From Acidobacteriota bacterium (GTDB lineage Bacteria; Acidobacteriota; Terriglobia; Acidiferrales; UBA7541), in NCBI GenBank assembly GCA_003224075.1, contig QHYF01000086.1:1-35817 (forward strand): a stretch of DNA of 35,817 nt, given 5' to 3'. The position numbers and the translations under genes are program-made. Below, in pieces: positions 18,143-26,138 of the stretch (position 1 is its first letter; every line of letters starts with the position of its first letter). Under the pieces are notes generated by a model. It worked only from the letters and a program-made list of their open reading frames with translations. It did not search any database and had not been told where the DNA came from.

Positions 18143-19168
18143 CTAGTCTGCGTTTGTGAAGGCAACCAGTGCCGCGAGTCGCTCGGCCGCAGCGCCAGAC
18201 GAAATGGTCTTGGCCGCAAGGTTCGCTGCATCCCGGAGATTAGCGGTGCTACCCGCAGCAACAAGCGCGGCGGCCGCATTGATCACTACGATGTCGAGTG
18301 GTGGACCGCCTTCACCTGCCAGCACGCGGTGAATGATCGCGGCGTTTTCGGCCGCGCTTCCGCCACGAAGGGATTCGAGCGGTGCGCGTGCTACGCCGAA
18401 CTCTTCCGGGGTCACTGTAAAGCGCCGGACCGTCCCATCGCGGACCTCAGCGACCAGCGTTTCCCCGGCTAGAGAAATTTCGTCAAGTCCCCCCGCGCCG
18501 TGCACTACAAAGGCGCGCTCGACACCAAGCTCAGCGAGTGTCGCTGCCACAAGGTTGATCACTTCCGCTGAAAAAACGCCGAGGACCTGGGCTTGTGCCC
18601 CAGCAGGATTGGTGAGCGGCCCCAGTAGATTGAAGACTGTCCGCACGCCGATCTGTTTCCGTGCAGGAGTGGCATGCCGCGTCGCCGTGTGTGCCGCCTG
18701 CGCAAACAGGAAACCGATGCCAATCTCCCGGATCGCGCGCCCATACCGTTCGAACGGGAGATCGATCCGCACCCCGAGCGCTTCCAGCACGTCTGCCGAA
18801 CCGCTCCGCGAGCTGGCCGCGCGGTTTCCGTGTTTGGCGACACGCGCTCCCGCCGCTGCCGCAACAATCGCCGCGGCCGTCGAGATATTAAACGTCTCCG
18901 AACTGTCGCCGCCCGTTCCGCATGTGTCCACCATCATCGCTGGCTGCGCCTCACCCTCTGCAAACACGCGCGTGGCGTGCCGCCGCATCACTTTGGCGAA
19001 CCCCGCGAGTTCCTGCACTTGAATGGGTCGCTGGTTGAGCGCCCTCAACAACCGCACAATCTCGGGCGTCTCGACGCGCCCCGAAAGCAACTCTTCCATC
19101 ACCGCTTCGGCTTCCGCGCGCGTGAGGAGGCGTCCGGCTTCCACGCGATCGATCAGAGGAATTGCCAT
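18143..19168 (-). CDS. trpD: Anthranilate phosphoribosyltransferase
   Basis: DTCGTGGDSSETFNISTAAAIVAAAAGARVAKHGNRAASSRSGSADVLEALG; likely start MAIPLIDRVEAGRLL at 19168 (ORF extends further upstream). Confidence 0.93.
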   Translation of the reverse strand: MAIPLIDRVEAGRLLTRAEAEAVMEELLSGRVETPEIVRLLRALNQRPIQVQELAGFAKVMRRHATRVFAEGEAQPAMMVDTCGTGGDSSETFNISTAAAIVAAAAGARVAKHGNRAASSRSGSADVLEALGVRIDLPFERYGRAIREIGIGFLFAQAAHTATRHATPARKQIGVRTVFNLLGPLTNPAGAQAQVLGVFSAEVINLVAATLAELGVERAFVVHGAGGLDEISLAGETLVAEVRDGTVRRFTVTPEEFGVARAPLESLRGGSAAENAAIIHRVLAGEGGPPLDIVVINAAAALVAAGSTANLRDAANLAAKTISSGAAAERLAALVAFTNAD

Positions 19169-19326
19169 TAAAATGCGGCCGCAGCGGGGCGGCGGCGCGT
19201 GTGAAGAAGCTCGCATCGTTCCATGAATTGCAGCGTCATTTTGCGTATCCTTGCTCCGTCTTGGGGTTCCGGGTAAACTTCTATGTTTTGCGTAGCTGCA
19301 AAATTCTAACACTCGTCGGCCGCTTT

Positions 19327-19430
19327 GCGGCCGCACAGACATGGATCGCTTCGCGGCCGCACAGACATTGATCACTTCGTGGCCGCACGTTCATTGACCG
19401 CTCAGCGGTCACATGCGCAGTGACTGCTTC
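19327..19430. repeat. Four 26-bp degenerate tandem repeats upstream of sucC
   Basis: gcggccgcacagacatggatcgcttc / gcggccgcacagacattgatcacttc / gtggccgcacgttcattgaccgctca / gcggtcacatgcgcagtgactgcttc. Confidence 0.8.
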
Positions 19431-19456
19431 TTGGTCATGCGGAACAGGGAACCCCG

Positions 19457-20587
19457 ATGAAGATTCACGAGTATCAGGCCAAGGCGATTCTTGCGCGTTA
19501 TGGCGTGACCACTCCTCGCGGTGAAGTTGCGTTTACCAAGGAAGAAACCCGCGAAGCGGCGCAGCGCTTGAAGTCCCAAATCTGCGTCGTCAAAGCGCAG
19601 ATCCACGCGGGCGGCCGGGGCAAAGCCGGCGGCGTGAAGCTGGCGCGCTCCGCCGATGAAGCCGCCGATATCGCCGGCCACATCCTCGGAATGAAGCTGG
19701 TCACGCCGCAAACTGGCCCCGCAGGCCGCATCGTTAAGCGCCTGCTCATTGAAGAAGGCCTCGACATCAAGCGCGAACTTTATCTTGGCCTCCTCGTCGA
19801 TCGCGCCACCGGCCGCGTCGTCTTCATGGCTAGTGCCGCGGGCGGGATGGAAATCGAGACGATTCATCCGTCCGTCGGTTTGCAGCCCTATCAGGCCCGC
19901 AAGATCGCTTTCGGCCTGGGTTTGCCGATCGAAGTCATGACCCAAGCCACACCCTTCCTTCAGGCCTTGTACCGTGCCTTCCTCGATACGGATGCCTCGC
20001 TGCTCGAAATTAATCCTTGCGTGCTGACCGGCGAAGGCAAACTCGTGGCCCTCGACGCCAAGATGACTTTCGACGACAACGCGCTCTTCCGTCACAAGGA
20101 ACTTCGCGAACTGCGCGACCTCGATGAAGAGGATCCCCTCGAAGTCGAAGCCTCCAAGCATGGCCTCAACTACATCAAGCTCGACGGCAGCGTGGCCTGC
20201 ATGGTCAACGGCGCCGGCCTCGCCATGGCCACCATGGACATCATCAAATACGCCGGCGGCTCGCCGGCAAACTTTCTTGATGTCGGGGGTGGCGCCTCCG
20301 CCGAACAGGTAAAAAACGCTTTCCGCATCCTCATGAGCGATCCCGAAGTGAAAGCCGTGTTCATCAATATTTTCGGGGGCATCCTGCGCTGCGACGTGCT
20401 CGCTACCGGCGTCGTTGCCGCCGCCAAGGATTTGCACGTGAAAGTGCCGGTCGTCGTGCGCATGGAAGGAACCAACGTGGAGCGCGGCCAGCAAATTCTG
20501 CGTGAAAGCGGATTGAACTTCACCATTGCCGACGGCATGAAAGATGGCGCGGAAAAAGTCGTCGCTCTCGCGGGCGGTGCGCGGTGA
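19457..20587 (+). CDS. sucC: Succinate--CoA ligase (ADP-forming) subunit beta
   Basis: [55 protein letters not shown]. Confidence 0.96.
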   Translation: MKIHEYQAKAILARYGVTTPRGEVAFTKEETREAAQRLKSQICVVKAQIHAGGRGKAGGVKLARSADEAADIAGHILGMKLVTPQTGPAGRIVKRLLIEEGLDIKRELYLGLLVDRATGRVVFMASAAGGMEIETIHPSVGLQPYQARKIAFGLGLPIEVMTQATPFLQALYRAFLDTDASLLEINPCVLTGEGKLVALDAKMTFDDNALFRHKELRELRDLDEEDPLEVEASKHGLNYIKLDGSVACMVNGAGLAMATMDIIKYAGGSPANFLDVGGGASAEQVKNAFRILMSDPEVKAVFINIFGGILRCDVLATGVVAAAKDLHVKVPVVVRMEGTNVERGQQILRESGLNFTIADGMKDGAEKVVALAGGAR

Positions 20588-21450
20588 GCGTTCTGGTCAA
20601 TGAAAAAACGCGCCTCATCGTCCAGGGCTTCACCGGCCGCGAAGGCACCTTTCACGCACAGCAGATGATCGAGCACGGCACGAACGTTGTCGGTGGTGTC
20701 ATCCCAGGAAAAGGCGGCACGAAGCATCTCGAGCGCCCGGTGTTCAACACTGTCGCCGATGCCGCGAAAACCACGGGCGCGAATGCTTCCGTGATTTTCG
20801 TTCCACCGCCCTTCGCGGCTGACGCGATTCTCGAAGCCGCCGATGCGCAGATCCCTCTCATTGTTTGCATCACCGAGGGCATCCCCGTCATCGACATGGT
20901 TCGCGTGGCCTCGGTTGTGGACTTCAATAAAACACGCCTCATCGGCCCGAACTGCCCAGGCATCATTTCTCCGGGCAAGTGCAAAATCGGCATCATGCCC
21001 GGCCGCATTCACAAGCAGGGAAACGTTGGCGTGGTCAGCCGCAGCGGCACGCTCACTTACGAAGCCGTCGATCAATTGACGCGCCTCGGCATTGGCCAGT
21101 CCACCTGCATCGGCATCGGCGGCGATCCCATCGTCGGCACGTCCTTCCTCGATGCCATCAAGCTTTTCAACGATGATTCCGGCACGCAGGCCATCATCCT
21201 GATCGGTGAAATCGGTGGCAACGCCGAAGAACGCGCTTCGGAATGGATCAAAGACAATGTGAAGAAGCCGGTTGTCGGCTTCATCGCCGGGCAAACTGCG
21301 CCGCCGGGACGCCGCATGGGCCATGCGGGCGCGATTATCAGCGGCGGTCAGGGTACCGCCAGGGACAAGTACGCTGCGATGGCCGCCGCAGGCATTCGCA
21401 CCGTCGAAACTCCTGCGGACCTCGGCTCCACCGTCGCCGCCTTGAAATAG
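20584..21450 (+). CDS. sucD: Succinate--CoA ligase subunit alpha (GTG start)
   Basis: [64 protein letters not shown] overlap with sucC. Confidence 0.96.
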   Translation: MSVLVNEKTRLIVQGFTGREGTFHAQQMIEHGTNVVGGVIPGKGGTKHLERPVFNTVADAAKTTGANASVIFVPPPFAADAILEAADAQIPLIVCITEGIPVIDMVRVASVVDFNKTRLIGPNCPGIISPGKCKIGIMPGRIHKQGNVGVVSRSGTLTYEAVDQLTRLGIGQSTCIGIGGDPIVGTSFLDAIKLFNDDSGTQAIILIGEIGGNAEERASEWIKDNVKKPVVGFIAGQTAPPGRRMGHAGAIISGGQGTARDKYAAMAAAGIRTVETPADLGSTVAALK

Positions 21451-21461
21451 AGTTTGCAGGG

Positions 21462-21516
21462 CGGGGCTTGCCCCGTCTGTTTCTTCTGTAGCTGCCCTCT
21501 TAGAGGGCGGGTTTTT
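21462..21516 (+). terminator. Tandem hairpins / rho-independent terminator after sucD
   Basis: cgggg-cttg-ccccg (21462-21475), then GCCCTC-tta-GAGGGC followed by gggttttt (21494-21516). Confidence 0.7.
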
Positions 21517-21547
21517 CGTTCGAACCAATCGATTCGGAGGAAGTGCC

Positions 21548-21967
21548 TTGGCTCTAGAGCGTACCTTCGCAATCATCAAGCCGGACGCCGTCGGTCGCAA
21601 CCTTCAGGGGGAAATCCTCTCCCGCATCCACAAGGCGGGTTTCAAGATTGTAGCTATCAAATCCATGCGTCTCACGAAAGCCGAAGCCGGCGGTTTCTAC
21701 GCCGTCCACCGCGAGCGTCCCTTCTTCGGCGAGCTGACCGACTTCATGAGTTCCGGCAAAATCTTTGCCATGGTCCTCGAAGCCGACGATGCCATCTCCA
21801 AGTGGCGCGACACCATGGGCGCCACCGATCCCAAGAAAGCTGCACCCGGCACTATCCGCCGCGACTTGGGTACCACCATCGGCAACAATTGCACCCACGG
21901 CTCCGACGCTCCAGAAACCGCCGCCTTTGAAATCGGCTACTTTTTCTCCGGCCTCGAACTGATCTGA
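21548..21967 (+). CDS. ndk: Nucleoside diphosphate kinase (TTG start)
   Basis: LERTFAIIKPDAVGRNLQGEI, TDFMSSGKIFAMVLE, NCTHGSDAPETAAFEIGYFF. Confidence 0.96.
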   Translation: MALERTFAIIKPDAVGRNLQGEILSRIHKAGFKIVAIKSMRLTKAEAGGFYAVHRERPFFGELTDFMSSGKIFAMVLEADDAISKWRDTMGATDPKKAAPGTIRRDLGTTIGNNCTHGSDAPETAAFEIGYFFSGLELI

Positions 21968-22187
21968 CAGTCCGGCAATTCGGCCAGGATTGTCATCCCG
22001 GGAGACGGCGGGCTCTGACCTCAAATTAGCGGACACTAATTAGCAGTCGCGGTAGTTTTTACTCGGTATTTCAGTTATCCTCTCCGATTCCGTGGGGCAC
22101 GGCCAGCGGAGTTTCTGCGTTTCGGATCTCCTCCTCGCGGCAAAACCCGGCGGCTGGCAAGTCAATCCTAATTCGATAGAGGTTTTC

Positions 22188-24017
22188 ATGAGTCTCCCTG
22201 GCGCCTTGCTGTTCTCCGCGATCGGCAAGTCTCGCATCACAGGAATTGACTGGCTGATGATCGCGCTCTACTTCTCCATCCTGCTCGGTGTGGCCTGGTG
22301 GGTCGTTCGCAAGGGAAAGGACTCCGCCGCCGACTATTTCCTCGCCGGGCGCAATCTCGGTTGGTGGATCATCGGCGCTTCTATTTTCGCTTCCAATATC
22401 GGATCGGAACATATCGTCGGCCTCGCGGGTTCCGGCGCGACCAGCGGCGTGGCCATGGCCCACTACGAATTGCACGCCTGGTGCCTCCTGGTTTTGGCCT
22501 GGGTCTTCGTACCCTTCTACATGCGCTCCATGGTCTTCACCATGCCCGAGTTCCTGGAGCGCCGCTTCAGCGTGCATTCGCGTTACGTCCTTTCTGTCGT
22601 TTCTCTCATCACCTTTGTGATTTCCAAAATCGCCGTTGGGATCTTCGCCGGCGGCGTGGTCTTCGCCACTCTCCTTCCCGAGTTGCGTTTGAACATCGGC
22701 GGCACTTCCATCGACAGCTTCTGGATCGGCTCCGTGCTCGTTATCGTGCTCACCGGGCTCTACACAACCCTGGGCGGTATGCGCGCCGTGGCCTATAACG
22801 ATGCCGTCCAAGTCACTGTTCTCATCGCCGGCTCCGCGCTGTTGACCGGCTACGGCCTGGTTCGTCTCGGCGGATGGAGTGAGCTCCGCCACTGGTGCGG
22901 CTCGGATATGTTCAATCTCTGGAAGCCTCTCATCCCCGCCGGCGTCCAGGGCACTTGGGCCCCGGTCATGCAAACCAACGCCGCGGGCCAGGTCGTTCGG
23001 GAAGCCTGGTATTTCAACGGCTATTTCCCCTGGCTCGGCATGCTCTTCTGCGCGCCCATCATTGGGCTCTGGTATTGGTGCACCGACCAATACATCGTGC
23101 AGCGCGCCCTCGGCGCTCCCAATGAGGCCGTCGCGCGCCGCGGCAGCATTTTTGCCTCCTTTCTCAAGCTTTTCCCCGTCTACCTTTTTCTGATCCCGGG
23201 CTTGGTCTGTTACGCCCTCGCGCGCAGCGGCAAAATTCCCGAATTGGCCGCCATGATCGGTCCGGACGGTCGCACCATTCCGGCCATCTCCAACGGCGCT
23301 TTCCCCATGATGGTTCAATACCTCTTGCCGCCGGGAATTCGCGGGATTGTCGTCGCCGGTCTCCTGTCCGCGCTCATGGGCTCTCTCGCCGGGGTCTTCA
23401 ACGCTTGTTCCACGCTCTTCACCGTTGATCTTTATGAAAAGTGGAAGCCCGGAGCCTCTCAGCATCAAATTGTTCGTACCGGACGAATCGCCACCGCCAT
23501 CATGGTGCTGATCGCCCTCGCCTGGATTCCCGTTATCAAGAACGCTCAGGGCCTCTACACCTATCTTCAGGCTGTTCAGGGCTATCTTGCGCCGCCCATT
23601 TTCGTCGTGTTTTTCTTCGGTGTTTTCTTCAAGCGGCTCAACGCCAAAGGCGCTCTCTGGGCCATGATGGTGGGCTTCGTTCTGGGCCTCTCCCGCATGC
23701 TCGTTGATACTCCCGTCACTCTCGGCTTGCCCGGCTTCGAGAACGGCTATCCCCAGGGATCGTTCCTTTGGGTCGTCAACAATATCTATTTTCAGTATTT
23801 CAGCGTTTTCATCACCATCGTCTCGGCCATCGTCATGGTGGCGGTCAGTTACATGACTCCCGCACCCGACTACGAGAAAATCAAGAGTCTTACCTTCGAG
23901 ACCGCCACCAAAGAAGACCGCCAGAACACCCGCGCCAGTTGGAGCTGGAAAGAACTCACGGCCTCCATCGCAGTCTTGCTCTGCATCACCGGCGCCTATC
24001 TCTACTTCCGCGGCTAG
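22188..24017 (+). CDS. Sodium:solute symporter (SSS family, SGLT-like)
   Basis: DYFLAGRNLGWWIIGASIFASNIGSEHIVGLAGSGA; 12+ hydrophobic segments. Start MSLPGALLF at 22188 is likely (ORF extends to 22092). Confidence 0.9.
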   Translation: MSLPGALLFSAIGKSRITGIDWLMIALYFSILLGVAWWVVRKGKDSAADYFLAGRNLGWWIIGASIFASNIGSEHIVGLAGSGATSGVAMAHYELHAWCLLVLAWVFVPFYMRSMVFTMPEFLERRFSVHSRYVLSVVSLITFVISKIAVGIFAGGVVFATLLPELRLNIGGTSIDSFWIGSVLVIVLTGLYTTLGGMRAVAYNDAVQVTVLIAGSALLTGYGLVRLGGWSELRHWCGSDMFNLWKPLIPAGVQGTWAPVMQTNAAGQVVREAWYFNGYFPWLGMLFCAPIIGLWYWCTDQYIVQRALGAPNEAVARRGSIFASFLKLFPVYLFLIPGLVCYALARSGKIPELAAMIGPDGRTIPAISNGAFPMMVQYLLPPGIRGIVVAGLLSALMGSLAGVFNACSTLFTVDLYEKWKPGASQHQIVRTGRIATAIMVLIALAWIPVIKNAQGLYTYLQAVQGYLAPPIFVVFFFGVFFKRLNAKGALWAMMVGFVLGLSRMLVDTPVTLGLPGFENGYPQGSFLWVVNNIYFQYFSVFITIVSAIVMVAVSYMTPAPDYEKIKSLTFETATKEDRQNTRASWSWKELTASIAVLLCITGAYLYFRG

Positions 24018-24053
24018 TGTTCTGAGCTACAAATACGCGGCAAAAGTGAAATT

Positions 24054-24070
24054 GTCATTGCGAGCGAAGC
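24054..24070. repeat. Partial copy of a GTCATTGCGAGCGAAGC-type small interspersed repeat
   Basis: Sequence GTCATTGCGAGCGAAGC in an intergenic region; resembles a motif recalled from many bacterial intergenic regions (not database-checked). Confidence 0.35.
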
Positions 24071-24305
24071 GCGTTTTTTGCGCTCCGGATGGGTTTGCGG
24101 AGCCGGTTTTCGCGCTCCGAATGTTTTTTCGGGGCGATCGAAGATTCCGACCTTGTCGGAAGGAATCCGCTTTTCGCTAAGATCCTGAAAACATGAGCAC
24201 ATCCCCTGATGGGGCTGTAGTTTCTCCTTTATTTCTTTTACTTTCTTTAGGTCCTTCAATTCCTCTGCGTCCTTTCCCTCCTCTACCTCCGTTACAATGT
24301 TCTCC

Positions 24306-24539
24306 ATGGACCCTCTCCGCGAACTGGGCCGCACGCTCCTCTTTCTCGGCGGCCTCCTCGTCCTCATCGGCGCTCTTCTCTACCTCGGCGGCAAACTCCC
24401 CTTTCGTCTCGGCCGCCTTCCCGGCGACATCGTCCACCGCGGCGAGCACACCACTTTCTATTTCCCCATCGTCACCTGCCTCCTCCTCAGCATTGGCCTT
24501 TCTTTCCTCTTCTGGCTCTTCTCCCATTTCCGCCGCTAG
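24306..24539 (+). CDS. DUF2905 family small membrane protein
   Basis: MDPLRELGRTLLFLGGLLVLIGALLYLGGKLPFRLGRLPGDIVHRGEHTTFYFPIVTCLLLSIGLSFLFWLF matches the DUF2905 pattern. Confidence 0.8.
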   Translation: MDPLRELGRTLLFLGGLLVLIGALLYLGGKLPFRLGRLPGDIVHRGEHTTFYFPIVTCLLLSIGLSFLFWLFSHFRR

Positions 24540-24737
24540 GAAGGAAAGCATCGCCCGCTCCCTGCGCCTGAAGTCGCTCCTCCAGCATCTCCTCCATTGC
24601 CGCTGCGCCTCCTTCCAGCTCTGCGTCAATCGCCTCCGTCTCAGCCCCAGCCTTCGTCTCCTCAAGAGCCCGCGGCGCTAGACCTGGCGTTTCTCTAGGC
24701 GCAGGGATGGCGCGGCCGTTTATTTTTAAGCGTCTTT

Positions 24738-24761
24738 GTGATATATCATGGTATATGACAC
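24738..24761. promoter_or_regulatory. Candidate vapBC operator
   Basis: gtgatatatcatggtatatgacac, an AT-rich imperfect inverted repeat just upstream of the antitoxin; contains the perfect palindrome tgatatatca. Confidence 0.4.
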
Positions 24762-24796
24762 GTGCCGGACGCACTTGAATTCCAGGGGAGGCTGCC

Positions 24797-25039
24797 ATGC
24801 GCAAAATTGCCAAGCTTTTCAAGAACGGCCGCAGCCAAGCCGTCCGTTTGCCTTCGGATTTTCGCTTCACCTCGCGTGAAGTCTTCATCCGCAAGGATCC
24901 TGAATCCGGTGACGTCATTCTCTCCCCCAAGCCCGGCTCCTGGGACGACCTTTTCGCCCTTGCCGACTCCGTCGAAGTTCCCGCGGACTTCCTCGCTTCG
25001 CGCGATCGTCGTCCGCCCAAAAAACGTCGCCTCTTCTGA
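24797..25039 (+). CDS. vapB: AbrB-family antitoxin (VapB/VagC type)
   Basis: [34 protein letters not shown]; directly upstream of a PIN-domain gene. Confidence 0.88.
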   Translation: MRKIAKLFKNGRSQAVRLPSDFRFTSREVFIRKDPESGDVILSPKPGSWDDLFALADSVEVPADFLASRDRRPPKKRRLF

Positions 25040-25051
25040 CCGGAGCAGCGC

Positions 25052-25462
25052 ATGCCCCGTTTCATGCTCGATACCAACAGTGTGAGCTATGCCCTCAAAG
25101 GAAATCCGCCTTCTGTTCGCGAGCATTTGCGCCGCGTTCCCATGGCCCAGGTCTGCGTTTCTTCCATCACCGAAGCCGAACTCCTCTTCGGTCTCGCCCT
25201 GAAGCCCCAAGCCACGAAACTCGCTGAACTGGTCAATCAATTCCTCTTGGGCGTCAGCGTTCTTCCTTGGGACTCCGCTGCCGCAAAAGCCTACGCCGAC
25301 CTGTGCTCCGCCTCCTGGAAACGGGGCCGCCCCCTCGCCGCCATGGACATGCTCGTCGCCGCTCACGCCTTCGCCTCCGGCCTCACCCTCGTCACCAGCG
25401 ACCGTTCCTTCCGCTCCCTCCGTCCTCGTCTTCGCCTAGCTGACTGGTCCAAGCCCCTCTGA
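25052..25462 (+). CDS. vapC: PIN-domain ribonuclease toxin VapC
   Basis: MLDTNSVSYALKG, SSITEAELLFG, AAMDMLVAAHAFASGLTLVTSDRSF acidic PIN residues. Confidence 0.9.
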   Translation: MPRFMLDTNSVSYALKGNPPSVREHLRRVPMAQVCVSSITEAELLFGLALKPQATKLAELVNQFLLGVSVLPWDSAAAKAYADLCSASWKRGRPLAAMDMLVAAHAFASGLTLVTSDRSFRSLRPRLRLADWSKPL

Positions 25463-25529
25463 TTTGGACTAGCGCCTTCCGGGGCAACCCCGCCAACTTA
25501 CAGAACCCAAACCATTTACTAGTAATTCC

Positions 25530-25557
25530 TTGGCAAACAGTATGCTTATGCTACAAT
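25530..25557 (+). promoter_or_regulatory. Promoter-like sequence inside a long intergenic region
   Basis: TTGGCA (25530-25535), 16-nt spacer, TACAAT (25552-25557). Confidence 0.45.
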
Positions 25558-25648
25558 GGTCTTTTGAATTTCGCGCCCCAGTCCCGCCCCGCCATCCAAC
25601 AGCTTGCCCCGTCTCTGTCGGGGTCAGCAGCCTGCTCTCACAAGTCGC

Positions 25649-25987
25649 TAAGTCTTTTCCTTGCCAGAGATCCGAAAAACGTTCCAATAACTCCTTTCCT
25701 TCCGAAATCGTTGGATTTTAAGTCTTTTCCTTGCCACACTTCCGAGATGCCCCCGGGGGGGTCCCACAACTGGTTAACCAGAAGTCTCGAGTCAGGGCTC
25801 CATGCTGCCTGTCGTGAACGAAGCCCTCGCGTTAGTCCACGGTCTGCTTTTTTCCACCACGCTCAGACGGGCTCTGCCCAGCCATCAAATCCACTGCCGC
25901 CCCTTTCTTTTCATGCACTTACAACCATCAAATTTTGTAACCCCTTTGTTTTGACATTCATACAAACTGCCGGGGGTGTGTACCCCC
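25649..25987. repeat. Interspersed TAAnnCnTTTnnTT repeats with associated G/C-run palindromes
   Basis: TAAGTCTTTTCCTTGCCA at 25649-25666 and 25719-25736 (identical 18 bp); related units at 25688 and 25938; CCCCCGGGGGGG at 25750-25761 and GGGGGT-gtgt-ACCCCC at 25972-25987. Confidence 0.6.
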
Positions 25988-26070
25988 CTTCGCCACTCTT
26001 CCAGAGGTTCCAAAGTTCATCAGCCGCGACCGCATCCCAACACCCTGAAGCTTTCGTCTTTCTTCACACC

Positions 26071-26137
26071 GTCAACTGTCAACTGTCAACTGTTGACCAA
26101 TCTCTCTCCCACCAGTCACCAGTCACGAGTCACGAAC
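26071..26137. repeat. Two heptamer microrepeat tracts immediately upstream of xseA
   Basis: gtcaactgtcaactgtcaactgttgacc (26071-26098, period 7) and ccagtcaccagtcacgagtcacgaac (26112-26137, period 7). Confidence 0.75.
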
Positions 26138-26138
26138 A

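Noticed and set aside
19169-19375. N-terminal extension of the trpD ORF (MINVCAAAKRSMSVRPQSGRRV...)
   Set aside because: Reads through the 26-bp tandem repeats; homology to TrpD begins at MAIPLIDRVEAGRLL (19168).
20170-21600. 476-aa minus-strand ORF
   Set aside because: Antisense to sucC/sucD.
22071-23468. 465-aa minus-strand ORF
   Set aside because: Antisense to the SSS symporter; composition (D/G/H/E rich) is typical of a reverse-frame shadow in GC-rich DNA.
24193-24681. 162-aa Ser/Pro-rich ORF (and its minus-strand counterpart)
   Set aside because: Out-of-frame reading of a pyrimidine-rich tract and the DUF2905 gene.
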